From contig NZ_CP013387.1 of assembly GCF_001523745.2 (NCBI RefSeq), positions 1,054,001 through 1,118,000 on the forward strand: DNA of 64,000 nt, written 5' to 3'. The stretch comes from Burkholderia mayonis. Lineage in GTDB: Bacteria; Pseudomonadota; Gammaproteobacteria; Burkholderiales; Burkholderiaceae. The position numbers and the translations under genes are program-made. Of the stretch, positions 29,954-38,313 are shown one piece after another (positions within the stretch are counted from its first letter, which is position 1; every line of letters begins with the position of its first letter). Under the pieces are notes generated by a model. It made no database searches, was not told the origin of the DNA, and was given only the letters and a program-made list of their open reading frames with translations.

Positions 29954-30100
29954 CGCGGATCGTCGCGCCCGGCTGTTGCATTGCGGCATCGGGCGCGCGT
30001 TCGCTGACGCGGCGAGACGGCATCAGTCGTCGGAATCGCCGGCTGAAAGCATCGCGAAAGCACCACGAACTGTACGACGCGAGCGCGATGTAAAAGCGAA

Positions 30101-30128
30101 AGGCGCCCGGAAGCGGGCGCCTTTCTTT
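30101..30128 (+). terminator. Rho-independent terminator
   Basis: Nine-bp arms AGGCGCCCG and CGGGCGCCT with loop GAAG, followed by TTCTTTCG. It lies between convergent Usp genes and fits the + strand gene best. Confidence 0.75.
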
Positions 30129-30216
30129 CGTACATATCGGCCCGGGCCGGCGGGCGGTTGCGCCGATCCGGCGCCCCGGTATCCGTTCCGGCACCGGCTC
30201 GCGGACGCGGCGCCGC

Positions 30217-31053
30217 TCAGTGCGACAGCAGCACCGGCACCGTCATCGATTCGAGCATCGTCCGGGTGACGCCGCCGAGCACGCGCTCGTGCGTCCGTGT
30301 GTGGCCGTATGCGCCGAGCACGAGCAGGTCCGCGTGCAGGTCGGCTGCGCGGTTCAGCAGCACCGCGCCCGTTTCGACGCCGGGCACATGCGCCGACGCC
30401 GAGAACGACGCCTGGATGCCGTGCCTGCCGAGGTATGCGGCGACGTCGATGCCGGCAGGCGCGAGATCGGCGCCCGTCTTGCGGCGCCGCAGAACGCTTT
30501 CCACCGTCACGAAGCGCGCGCGCCTGAGGATCGGCAGCGCGTCCGTGACCGCGCGCGCGGCCTCGCGGCCGCCGTCCCACGCGACCAGCACGTTCTCGCC
30601 GAACGTGCGCATCGCGCCCGTGAACGGCAGCACGATCGCCGGAACGCCGCAGCTCATCACGACGTCGTCGACGAAATGCTGTTCGATGTACGCCGTGTCG
30701 TCGCCCGGATCGGGCTGGCCGAGCACGACGAGATCAGCGTGGCGCGCATGCAGCGTCGCGACGTCGGTGGGCGGGCCGGCCGGCGCGCGCCATTCGAAGT
30801 TGACGCCCGAGCGTTTGCCCGCGGCCGTGAAGCGCGCCTGCGCTTCGTCGCGCCGTGCGGCGTGCTGAGCCTCGTTCGCCGCGAGACGCAGGCTTTCGTC
30901 GCTGCGAAAGAGCGGCCGCAGCAGATCCTGGCACACGACGTACAGGCCGATCACATGTGCGTCCCAGCGCCGCGCGAGGTCGAGCGCGAACTCGGTGCGC
31001 GCATCGCTCTGGCGGCTGTCGTCGATATGGACAAGCAAAGTCTTGAATTTCAT
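30217..31053 (-). CDS. Tandem-domain universal stress protein
   Basis: 278 residues, two Usp domains (~1-150 and ~155-278). The second keeps the nucleotide loop GAYGHTRTHERVLGGVTRTML; the first has a degenerate GQPDPGDD in its place, so only the second probably binds ATP. The ATG at 31053 shares its A with the stop of the preceding gene (TGATG), so the two are translationally coupled. A GTG one codon upstream is also possible. Similar to the other tandem Usp at 31686-32525. Confidence 0.92.
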   Translation of the reverse strand: MKFKTLLVHIDDSRQSDARTEFALDLARRWDAHVIGLYVVCQDLLRPLFRSDESLRLAANEAQHAARRDEAQARFTAAGKRSGVNFEWRAPAGPPTDVATLHARHADLVVLGQPDPGDDTAYIEQHFVDDVVMSCGVPAIVLPFTGAMRTFGENVLVAWDGGREAARAVTDALPILRRARFVTVESVLRRRKTGADLAPAGIDVAAYLGRHGIQASFSASAHVPGVETGAVLLNRAADLHADLLVLGAYGHTRTHERVLGGVTRTMLESMTVPVLLSH

Positions 31054-31547
31054 CACGCAGTCTCCGTCGGATGAGTCGCGTTCGCGTCGTCGGCCGGCAC
31101 GCTGCGGGCAGGGATCATCATCACTGGGCAGCGGGCGTGGCGCAGCAGCCGCTCGGCGACGCTGCCGAGCATCAGCCGGCGCACGCCGCGCCGGCCGTGC
31201 GTGCCCATCACGATCAGGCTCGCGCCGATCTCGCGGGCCGCGCGCTCGAGGCGCTCGGCGATGTCCTCGCCCGGCGGCTCGACTTCGATGAGCCGCGGCG
31301 CGCCGGCGACGCCGCGCCGCGTCATCCGGCTCTGCGCGTCGTCGAGCACGCGCCGGCCTTCCTCGCGAAACGCGTCGATGAGGATCGACGGGTCATAGCC
31401 CGGCGTATCGAATGCGAACACCGGCATGTCGACGACGTAGACGGGCACGAGCCGCGCGCCTGTGTCGACGGCGAGCTGCAGCGCCGCGTCGAGCGCATGC
31501 GACGCGGTCTCGCTGCCGTCGAGCGCGACAAGAATGATCGAATACAT
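31053..31547 (-). CDS. Universal stress protein (UspA family)
   Basis: 164 residues, single Usp domain: IILVALDGSETASHALDAAL at the start and the full ATP loop GTHGRRGVRRLMLGSVAERLL at ~125-145. GGGAG lies 7 bp before the ATG at 31547. First gene of a two-gene unit with the tandem Usp, with a degenerate FNR-type box 59 bp upstream. Confidence 0.92.
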   Translation of the reverse strand: MYSIILVALDGSETASHALDAALQLAVDTGARLVPVYVVDMPVFAFDTPGYDPSILIDAFREEGRRVLDDAQSRMTRRGVAGAPRLIEVEPPGEDIAERLERAAREIGASLIVMGTHGRRGVRRLMLGSVAERLLRHARCPVMMIPARSVPADDANATHPTETA

Positions 31548-31606
31548 GTTTGTCTCCCAACACCTTTTTCGTTCGGTCAACATCGGCCGCGCATCGCGCC
31601 GCCCGC

Positions 31607-31620
31607 CTGACCCGGATCAC
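31607..31620. promoter_or_regulatory. Degenerate FNR/Anr-type box
   Basis: CTGACCCGGATCAC matches the TTGAY-N4-RTCAA pattern except at its two outer bases. It is 59 bp before the Usp start at 31547. Confidence 0.45.
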
Positions 31621-31685
31621 GCGCGCGGGGCTTGCCGTCCGCGCGCCTCTTCGGGCGGCTGCGGAGGCGCGCGGCGTTGCGCGGC

Positions 31686-32525
31686 TCAGTGCGACATCAG
31701 CACCGGCACCGTCATCGATGCGAAGATCGTACGCGTCACGCCGCCGAGGATCAGCTCCTTCCAGCGCGCGTGGCCGTATGCGCCCATCACGAGCAGATCC
31801 GAACCCGATTCGTACGCGTGCGACAGCAGCACGTCGCCGATCGACGAGTCGCGCGAGCGTTCGAGATCCCGCACGTCGATGTTCGCGTGATGGCGCGCGA
31901 GCGTGAGCGCGATGTCGGCGCCCGGAATCCGCCCGCCGGGCGGCTCCTGCGTGGCGCCGTTCACGGTGACGATCGTCGTCTTCGTCGCGAGTGCGAGGAA
32001 CGGCGCCGCGTCGTGGACGGCCCGCGTCGCCTCGCGGCTGCCGTCCCACGCGACGAGCACGCGCGTGCCGAGCGCGGACGGCATGCCCGCGTACGGCAGC
32101 AGCAGCACCGGGCGGCCCGCCGACAGCACGAGCGTGTCGGGGAAGCTGTCGTCGACGTAGGTTTCGGGGTCGTCCGGATCGGTCTGGCCGGCGATCACGA
32201 GGTCTGCGTAGCGCGCGTAGTGCGGCACCGATTCGTTCGCGCGCGCATCGGCGACGATCCACTGTCCCTGCACGTTGGCGCGCGTCAGCTCCGCGTGGAA
32301 CAGGCGCTCGAGCGCCGCGCGCTTCTCGCCGCGCCGCTTCTCCTGATCGGAGAAGTAGTCGGCGGTGCCCGCCATCACGTAGAACGACGTCGGCTCGGGC
32401 GTGTAGATCGCGAAGATCGCCGTCAAGTGGGCGCCGAACTGGCGCGCGAGCGTCAGCGCTGTTTCGAGCCGCGCGCGCGCGCGGTCGCTCGTGTCGAGAT
32501 GGACCAGGATGCTCTTGTAGCTCAT
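31686..32525 (-). CDS. Tandem-domain universal stress protein
   Basis: 279 residues with two Usp domains. The C-terminal domain keeps GAYGHARWKELILGGVTRTIF; the N-terminal domain has a degenerate AGQTDPDD loop. The N-terminus YKSILVHLDTSDRARARLETA resembles the tandem Usp at 30217-31053, so the two are probably paralogues. AAGGAGA is 7 bp before the ATG. An FNR-type box lies 80 bp upstream with a CATAGA -10 element on the - strand. Confidence 0.92.
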   Translation of the reverse strand: MSYKSILVHLDTSDRARARLETALTLARQFGAHLTAIFAIYTPEPTSFYVMAGTADYFSDQEKRRGEKRAALERLFHAELTRANVQGQWIVADARANESVPHYARYADLVIAGQTDPDDPETYVDDSFPDTLVLSAGRPVLLLPYAGMPSALGTRVLVAWDGSREATRAVHDAAPFLALATKTTIVTVNGATQEPPGGRIPGADIALTLARHHANIDVRDLERSRDSSIGDVLLSHAYESGSDLLVMGAYGHARWKELILGGVTRTIFASMTVPVLMSH

Positions 32526-32605
32526 CGCTCGTTCTCCTTGGTTCCGGCGCCCGGTGCGCCGTCTGTGCGTATGCCCCCAGTCTATGAAGGGCGCGGGCGG
32601 GGCGC

Positions 32606-32619
32606 TTGACTCAGATCAA
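32606..32619. promoter_or_regulatory. FNR/Anr-type box
   Basis: TTGACTCAGATCAA, upstream of the tandem Usp. On the - strand a CATAGA hexamer (32586 to 32581) is centred 29 bp downstream, the expected FNR class II spacing. Confidence 0.7.
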
Positions 32620-32691
32620 AGCCCGTCCGGCCGTCCGCCCGCTCGTGGGGGACGCCGCGCGCGAGCGCCGCACGCGGATGGGCCGCGGCGC

Positions 32692-32705
32692 TTGATTCGC
32701 GTCAA
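32692..32705. promoter_or_regulatory. FNR/Anr-type box
   Basis: TTGATTCGCGTCAA, 70 bp before the alcohol dehydrogenase. A CATAGA -10 element (32725-32730) is centred 29 bp downstream. Confidence 0.7.
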
Positions 32706-32775
32706 CCGGCGCGCGCGGCAAGCGCATAGAGTGGGGCGCGAGGGGCATCCCACGCCCCGCGAGCGGAGAGACGAC

Positions 32776-33816
32776 ATGAAAGCGCTGGTGTATCACGGGC
32801 CCGGCAGCAAATCGCTGGACGAGCGCCCGATGCCGGAATTGGCGGCGCCGACGGACGTCATCGTGCGCGTCACGCGCACGACGATCTGCGGCACCGACCT
32901 GCACATCCTGAAAGGCGACGTGCCGAGCTGCGAGCCGGGGCGCATTCTCGGCCACGAGGGCGTCGGCGTCGTGCATCTCGTGGGCGCCGCGGTGAGCACG
33001 CTGAAGGAGGGGGATCGCGTGCTGATCTCGTGCATCTCGTCGTGCGGCCAGTGCGAATATTGCCGGCGCGGGATGTATTCGCACTGCGCGACGGGCGGCT
33101 GGATCCTCGGCAACCGGATCGACGGCACGCAGGCCGAATACGTTCGGATCCCGCACGCGCAGACGAGCCTGTACCGGATTTCGCCGGGCGCGGACGAGGA
33201 GGCGCTCGTGATGCTATCCGACATTCTGCCGACGGGTTTCGAGTGCGGCGTGCTGAACGGCAAGGTGCAGCCGGGCTGCACGGTCGCGATCGTCGGCGCA
33301 GGGCCGATCGGGCTCGCCGCGCTGTTGACCGCGCAGTTCTATTCGCCCGCGCAGATCGTGATGATCGATCCGGACTCGAACCGGCTCGCGGTCGCGAAGC
33401 GCTTCGGCGCGACCGCGTGCGTCGACAACGGCCAGGTCGACGCGGTCGCCGAGGTGAAGGCGCTGACGGGCGCGGGCGTCGACTGTGCGATCGAGGCGGT
33501 CGGCATTCCCGCGTCGTTCGAGCTGTGCCAGCAGATCATCGCGCCGGGCGGCGTGATCGCGAACGTCGGCGTGCACGGCGTGAAGGCGGATCTGCATCTC
33601 GAGACACTGTGGGACCGCAACATCACGATCACGACGCGGCTCGTCGACACGTCGAGCACGCCGATGCTGCTGAAGACCGTCGGCTCGGGGAGGCTCGATC
33701 CGAAGCAACTGATCACGCACCGTTTTCGGCTCGCCGACATCGGACAGGCGTACGAAACCTTCGGCCACGCGGCGAACACGCGCGCGCTGAAGGTCATCAT
33801 CGAAGTGTCCGAGTAG
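32776..33816 (+). CDS. Zinc-dependent alcohol dehydrogenase
   Basis: 346-residue medium-chain dehydrogenase. Catalytic zinc: Cys37 (TTICGTDLHILKGD) and the GHEGVGVV motif with His59/Glu60. Structural zinc: four Cys in CGQCEYCRRGMYSHC (~89-103). NAD(P) fold: VAIVGAGPIGLAA (~168-180). ATG at 32776; the ribosome site is GAGCGGAGAG. It would oxidise alcohols or reduce aldehydes; downstream of an FNR-type box it probably disposes of reducing power at low oxygen. Confidence 0.92.
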   Translation: MKALVYHGPGSKSLDERPMPELAAPTDVIVRVTRTTICGTDLHILKGDVPSCEPGRILGHEGVGVVHLVGAAVSTLKEGDRVLISCISSCGQCEYCRRGMYSHCATGGWILGNRIDGTQAEYVRIPHAQTSLYRISPGADEEALVMLSDILPTGFECGVLNGKVQPGCTVAIVGAGPIGLAALLTAQFYSPAQIVMIDPDSNRLAVAKRFGATACVDNGQVDAVAEVKALTGAGVDCAIEAVGIPASFELCQQIIAPGGVIANVGVHGVKADLHLETLWDRNITITTRLVDTSSTPMLLKTVGSGRLDPKQLITHRFRLADIGQAYETFGHAANTRALKVIIEVSE

Positions 33817-33860
33817 GCGCGCGGACGGCGCGGGCCGCGTGAGCCGCTCGCGCGGCCGCC

Positions 33861-33906
33861 GTTTGCTGTCGTTTGTTGTCGTTCGCTGTCGTTCGCTGTC
33901 GTTCGC
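33861..33906. repeat. 10-bp tandem repeat, intergenic
   Basis: About 4.5 units of gttcgctgtc (first two diverged: gtttgctgtc, gtttgttgtc) directly downstream of the alcohol dehydrogenase. No spacers, so not CRISPR. Confidence 0.85.
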
Positions 33907-33910
33907 GATT

Positions 33911-33936
33911 CCGCCCGGTTTCTCGAAGCCGGGCGG
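33911..33936. terminator. Hairpin after alcohol dehydrogenase
   Basis: Arms CCGCCCGGTTTC and GAAGCCGGGCGG (one G-U pair) around a 2-nt centre; no T-run follows. Possible transcription end for the dehydrogenase. Confidence 0.5.
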
Positions 33937-34091
33937 ACGCGCGCGCTCGCTTGCTTGCACGAGCGGGTCACGAAACGCGTTTAGAATGCGGGTTGCCGAT
34001 CTACGCCGCGCACGCGCCGCGGCCGGCGCCGCGGCGATTCGCGGGCGCCGACGCCACCCGGCTCGGCATTCGTCGCGTTCGAGGTGCGTTC

Positions 34092-35114
34092 GTGTGGCAT
34101 TTTCCCCAGGCTATTCCCGCGTCGCTCGGTCCGTGGGCCGTGTTCGCCAGCGTGCTCGTCACGCAGCTCGGCATGCCCGTTCCGGCCGTGCCGATGCTGA
34201 TCGTCGGCGGCACGATGGCGGCGATGGGCCAGGCGTCCTATGCGAGCATGCTCGGTGCGGCGGTCGCCGCGACCGTGCTCGCCGATTCGATGTGGTTCTT
34301 CGCCGGCCGCGCGCGCGGCCGGCGGCTCCTCAACGCGCTCGTGCGCTTCTCGCTGTCGCTCGACACGACGCTGCGCGTCGCGCGCAAGGTGTTCGAGAAG
34401 CACGGCGCGCCGCTCCTCGTGCTCGCGAAATTCCTGCCGGGCCTCGGGCTCGTGTCCGCGCCGCTCCTCGGCACGACGGCCGTCGCCGTCTGGGTGTTCC
34501 TGCTGTGGGACGTCGCCGGCGCGTCGCTGTGGGCGAGCGTGTGGCTCTTCGGCGGCGCGGCGCTGCACGACGAGATCGTGCGGCTGATGCAGTGGGTGAG
34601 CGCGAGCGGCGGCACGCTGTTCGACGCGTTCGCGGCGATCTTCGTCACGTTCGTGCTGTACCGCTGGGTGATGCGCGTCCGCTTTCGCCGCTGGCTCGCG
34701 AAAATCCGCATCAGCCCGCAGCAACTCGATGCGATGCTGAAATCGGCCGCGCCGCCCGTCGTTTTCGACGCGCGGCCACGCGCGGTGCGCGACAAGGAAG
34801 CGTACCGGATCGCGGGCGCCTATCCGCTCGATCTCGATTCGCCCGATCCGCTGCATCCCGACCTGATGACGCGGCCGATCGTCGTCTACTGCGTATGCCC
34901 GAACGAGGCGACCGCGAAGCGCATCGTCAGCCAGTTGCAGCGCAAGCGCATCCGCCACGCGCTCGCGCTGAAGGGCGGCCTCGACGCGTGGGAAAAGCTC
35001 GGCTATCCGGTCGAGCCGCTGCCCGCCGACTTCGACGCCGCGCGCTACGTCGCGCCGCCCGTCGAGCCGGATGACGGCGGTGGTTATCCGGTGCGCGCCG
35101 GCTTGACGGACTAG
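34092..35114 (+). CDS. DedA-family membrane protein fused to rhodanese domain
   Basis: 340 residues. Residues ~1-205 are a DedA/SNARE-associated membrane domain with about five hydrophobic segments and the GRARGRRLL and EKHGAPLLVLAKFLPGL motifs typical of DedA. Residues ~215-320 are a cytoplasmic rhodanese domain (VVFDARPRAVRDKEAYRIAGA) with candidate active-site Cys in VVYCVCPNEATA. Start GTG at 34092 after GAGG; the longer frame upstream lacks a ribosome site. DedA proteins flip undecaprenyl-phosphate or phospholipids; what the sulfurtransferase domain adds is unknown. The MFS gene follows 111 bp later. Confidence 0.88.
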   Translation: MWHFPQAIPASLGPWAVFASVLVTQLGMPVPAVPMLIVGGTMAAMGQASYASMLGAAVAATVLADSMWFFAGRARGRRLLNALVRFSLSLDTTLRVARKVFEKHGAPLLVLAKFLPGLGLVSAPLLGTTAVAVWVFLLWDVAGASLWASVWLFGGAALHDEIVRLMQWVSASGGTLFDAFAAIFVTFVLYRWVMRVRFRRWLAKIRISPQQLDAMLKSAAPPVVFDARPRAVRDKEAYRIAGAYPLDLDSPDPLHPDLMTRPIVVYCVCPNEATAKRIVSQLQRKRIRHALALKGGLDAWEKLGYPVEPLPADFDAARYVAPPVEPDDGGGYPVRAGLTD

Positions 35115-35225
35115 CCGCGCCGATCGCGGCGGCGGCTCGCCGAGCCGAAGCCGCCGCGTTGCTGCGCCGCGCTGTCGCTTCGACGCTTCGCACGAAACCC
35201 ATCCCGACCGGTCACGAACCCGCCC

Positions 35226-36434
35226 ATGCCCGCGCGTCCCGCCTCTGCCGTCCGTCCGCCGATTCCGCGCACCGTGTGGGCGCTCGGCTTCGTCAGCCTG
35301 TGCATGGACTTGTCGTCCGAGCTGATCCATGCGCTGCTGCCGATCTATCTCGTCACGACGATGGGGATGAGCGTCGCGGCGCTCGGCGTGCTCGAAGGCG
35401 CGGCCGAGGCGACTGCGATGATCGTCAAGATCTTCTCCGGCGCGCTGAGCGACTGGCTCGGCCGGCGCAAGGCGCTGCTCCTGCTCGGCTACGGGCTCGC
35501 CGCGCTGACGAAGCCGCTGTTTCCGCTCGCGGGCGGGCCGTCTACGGTCGCCGCCGCACGGCTGCTCGACCGCGTCGGCAAGGGCATCCGCGGCGCGCCG
35601 CGCGACGCGCTCGTCGCCGACATCGCGCCGCCCGAGATCCGTGGCGCGTGCTTCGGGCTGCGCCAGTCGATGGATACGGTCGGCGCGTTCGCGGGCCCGC
35701 TGCTCGCGATCGCGCTGATGCTCGCGTTCGCCGATCACATCCGAATCGTGCTGTGGTTCGCGGTGGTGCCCGCTTTCCTGGCGGTCGTGCTGATCCTGAT
35801 CGGCGTCGACGAGCCGGCGCCTGCGCCCGCCGCGGCGCGCGCGTTTCGCTCACCGCTGCGCTGGCGCGCGCTGCGCGAGTTTTCGGGGCGCTATTGGTTC
35901 GTCGTGCTGATCGGCACCGCGTTCACGCTCGCTCGCTTCAGCGAGGCGTTCCTCGTGCTGCGTGCGCAGCAGGCGGGTCTCGACATCGCGTGGATTCCGG
36001 CCGTCATGGTCGTGATGAGCGTCGCGTATGCGGCGTCTGCGTATCCGGTCGGCATCGTGTCCGACCGGTTCGGCGCGCGCGCGCCGCTCGCGGCCGGCAT
36101 GCTGCTCCTGATCGCGGCCGATCTGCTGCTCGGCGCGAGCGCGTCGGTGACGACGCTCTTCGCGGGCGTCGCCGTGTGGGGGCTGCACATGGGCTTCACG
36201 CAGGGGATGCTGGCGGCGCTCGTTGCGGAAACCGCGCCGCCGGACCTGCGCGGCACCGCGTTCGGCGTGTTCAATCTCGCGGGCGGGATCGCGATGCTGG
36301 CGGCGAGCGCGCTTGCCGGCTGGCTGTGGGAGCACCACGGCGCGCCGACGACGTTCTTCGCCGGTGCGGCGCTCGCCGCCGTCGCGCTCGCGATGTGCGG
36401 CTTCGTTCGGCGAGGGGCGGGACAGGCGGCGTGA
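35226..36434 (+). CDS. MFS transporter
   Basis: 402-residue major facilitator with about 12 membrane segments. Motif A-like loop GALSDWLGRRKALLLLGYG between TM2 and TM3, repeated in the second half as GIVSDRFGARAPLA. The LDRVGKGIRGAPRDAL motif is typical of a subgroup related to multidrug and Bcr-type carriers. ATG at 35226. Substrate unknown. Follows the DedA-rhodanese gene on the same strand. Confidence 0.88.
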   Translation: MPARPASAVRPPIPRTVWALGFVSLCMDLSSELIHALLPIYLVTTMGMSVAALGVLEGAAEATAMIVKIFSGALSDWLGRRKALLLLGYGLAALTKPLFPLAGGPSTVAAARLLDRVGKGIRGAPRDALVADIAPPEIRGACFGLRQSMDTVGAFAGPLLAIALMLAFADHIRIVLWFAVVPAFLAVVLILIGVDEPAPAPAAARAFRSPLRWRALREFSGRYWFVVLIGTAFTLARFSEAFLVLRAQQAGLDIAWIPAVMVVMSVAYAASAYPVGIVSDRFGARAPLAAGMLLLIAADLLLGASASVTTLFAGVAVWGLHMGFTQGMLAALVAETAPPDLRGTAFGVFNLAGGIAMLAASALAGWLWEHHGAPTTFFAGAALAAVALAMCGFVRRGAGQAA

Positions 36435-37167
36435 TGGCGGGCGGCTGACGGGCGACGGCATGTGCTCGCGCCGGCCCTCGGGCGAGCGCGAAGCGTGAGC
36501 GTTCGTGCGGATTTCGACCGACTCGACCGTCCTCCGCTGTTTTCCGAATCCGTCGTCGCGGCCGGCCGCGCAGGGCGCTCGGAAAGCGCCGATGCATCGT
36601 GGCGCGTCGGCGGGGCGGCGTCGCTCGGATTGCGTTCGATGTTTAGACGACCATCGTGACGATGCCGTGAGTGACGATCGGCAATTGGCGATCGGCGGCC
36701 GCAGTGAGCGGCTCAACGCCGGCTCGTTCGGAGGCGCATGTTCGAGCCATTGGCCCTCCGCGATTCACGCGATGACGGCTGTCTCGGCACCGATCTCGAT
36801 CTCGAATGCCCGTTGGAAACGACAGCGTGATCGCGCATGTCTCAACGCGTCGCTTCGTGCATCGCCATCGAAATTTCATCGACTCGTTCGATGACGGAAG
36901 CGATCGTTCGCGCACGACGATCGCCTGCGACGCTGCTCCGCCGCACATTGATCGACACACGCCGCGAACGCCCGCTCGAACGTCTTGCGGACCGATCTCC
37001 GTCACCCGCTCGCCCCGTTTCCCGCATGCAAGACTGCGCGGCCTACAGGGTTTTAAAAACGCTCTATGCTCAACGCTCCTTCAACGAGCGTGTTCGCAGC
37101 CATCCGGATAAACATATCTCGTTTTCTTTGTTTCACACGCGCGACTGACGATATAGGGTTCGCCGAT
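36435..37167. other. Intergenic region, no gene recognised
   Basis: 733 bp between the MFS and SDR genes. No open frame with a convincing start or motif. AT content rises near 37050-37140, just before the SDR gene, where its promoter should lie. Confidence 0.5.
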
Positions 37168-37929
37168 ATGACCATCGATACAGAGTCGTCCTCTTCCATT
37201 CCGCTCGCATGGATCGCGGGCGTCGGCGCGAGCGCCGGGCTCGGCGCGGCCGTTAGCCGGCGCTTCGCGCGCAGCGGCTTCGCGGTCGTGTTGACGGGGC
37301 GCACGCACGAACGCGTCGCAGCGGTCGCGGACGAGATTCGTGTGCAAGGCGGCATCGCGCACGTCGCGAGCGGGGACATCGCGAACGAAGCCGATGTTGA
37401 GCGCCTCGCCGTCGAAGTGCGCACGCTCGGCACACTGCGGGCCGCGGTGTTCAACGCAGGCAACGCGGTGCGTGCGCCGACGCTCGAGCTGAGCGCCGCG
37501 CAATTCGAGCACGCGTGGCGCACGAACGTGATCGGCGGCTTTCTGTTCGCGAAGGCGGCGCTCGCGCAACTGCTCGACGCGGGCGACGACGCGCCCCGCA
37601 GCCTGCTGTTCACGGGCGCGACGGCGTCGCTGCGCGGCCGGCCGCCGTTCGCCGCGTTCGCATCGGCGAAGGCCGGTTTGCGATCGCTCGCGCAGACGCT
37701 CGCGCGCGAGTTCGGGCCGCGCGGCATTCACGTCGCGCACGCGGTGATCGACGGCGGCATCGACGGCGAGCGCCTGCGCAGCGCAGCGCCCGACCAGGCC
37801 GCGCAAGCGGGCTCGGACGGGCTGCTGTCGCCCGACGCGATCGCCGAGAGTTACTGGCAGCTGCATGTGCAGCACCGTAGCGCGTGGACGCAGGAACTCG
37901 ATCTGCGTCCGTACAAGGAAGCGTTTTGA
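37168..37929 (+). CDS. Short-chain dehydrogenase-like protein lacking the catalytic Tyr
   Basis: 253 residues, SDR fold. Cofactor motif GVGASAGLG (GxxxGxG type, ~15-23); NAG motif as FNAGNA. At the active site the usual Y-x-x-x-K reads F-A-S-A-K (codons ttc gca tcg gcg aag near 37656-37670), so the catalytic tyrosine is phenylalanine. The protein may have lost or changed activity. ATG at 37168; the frame is open upstream without a ribosome site. Next to it is a decayed CmcJ/NvfI-type oxidoreductase, 15 bp downstream, probably once its operon partner. Confidence 0.82.
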   Translation: MTIDTESSSSIPLAWIAGVGASAGLGAAVSRRFARSGFAVVLTGRTHERVAAVADEIRVQGGIAHVASGDIANEADVERLAVEVRTLGTLRAAVFNAGNAVRAPTLELSAAQFEHAWRTNVIGGFLFAKAALAQLLDAGDDAPRSLLFTGATASLRGRPPFAAFASAKAGLRSLAQTLAREFGPRGIHVAHAVIDGGIDGERLRSAAPDQAAQAGSDGLLSPDAIAESYWQLHVQHRSAWTQELDLRPYKEAF

Positions 37930-37944
37930 CGAGGAGTAGTCGCG

Positions 37945-38313
37945 ATGAGCACGGTCATCGAAGCGCGGCCGCCTGTGCAGGCAGGCGGCGAGATCGAAGC
38001 AGGGTCAACTATCTGGCGAAGGGTGACGCGCGCACGATCGCGCCCGACGATCTGGTGCCGAGCGACCTCGTCTATCGCGACAAGGTCGGCGACACCTATT
38101 CGGTCGTCGCGAATTCCGCGCACCACTGGTTCTACTTCCCGCGGCTGCGCGCCGACGAGACGCTGCTGCTGAAGATCTACGATTCGCTCGACGACGGCCG
38201 CGCTTGCCTCACCGCGCGCACCGCGTCCGACGCGTCCGACGACGCGCGCGACTGCCGCGCCGCGCCGGAGCATCGAGGTGCGTGCGCTCGTGTTCTGGCC
38301 GGCGGCTGCGTGA
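37945..38313 (+). pseudogene. CmcJ/NvfI-family oxidoreductase remnant (internal deletion and frameshifts)
   Basis: The ATG at 37945 after AGGAG begins MSTVIEARPPVQAGG. The homologous sequence then continues one frame off as NYLAKG and jumps directly to DARTIAPDDLVPSDLVYRD and HHWFYFPRLRADETLLLKIYD, normally ~200 residues into the family. The end, RSIEVRALVFWPAAA, is back in the first frame, stopping at 38313. The family is ~270 residues; ~150 are missing. Both ends share a frame but the middle does not, so at least two indels plus the deletion occurred. Confidence 0.82.

Noticed and set aside
33861..33906. Repeats that might be a CRISPR array
   Set aside because: 10-bp units without spacers and no cas genes; simple tandem repeat.
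36643..37005. 120-codon - strand frame in the MFS-SDR gap
   Set aside because: No ribosome site, no recognisable motif, composition like random GC-rich DNA.
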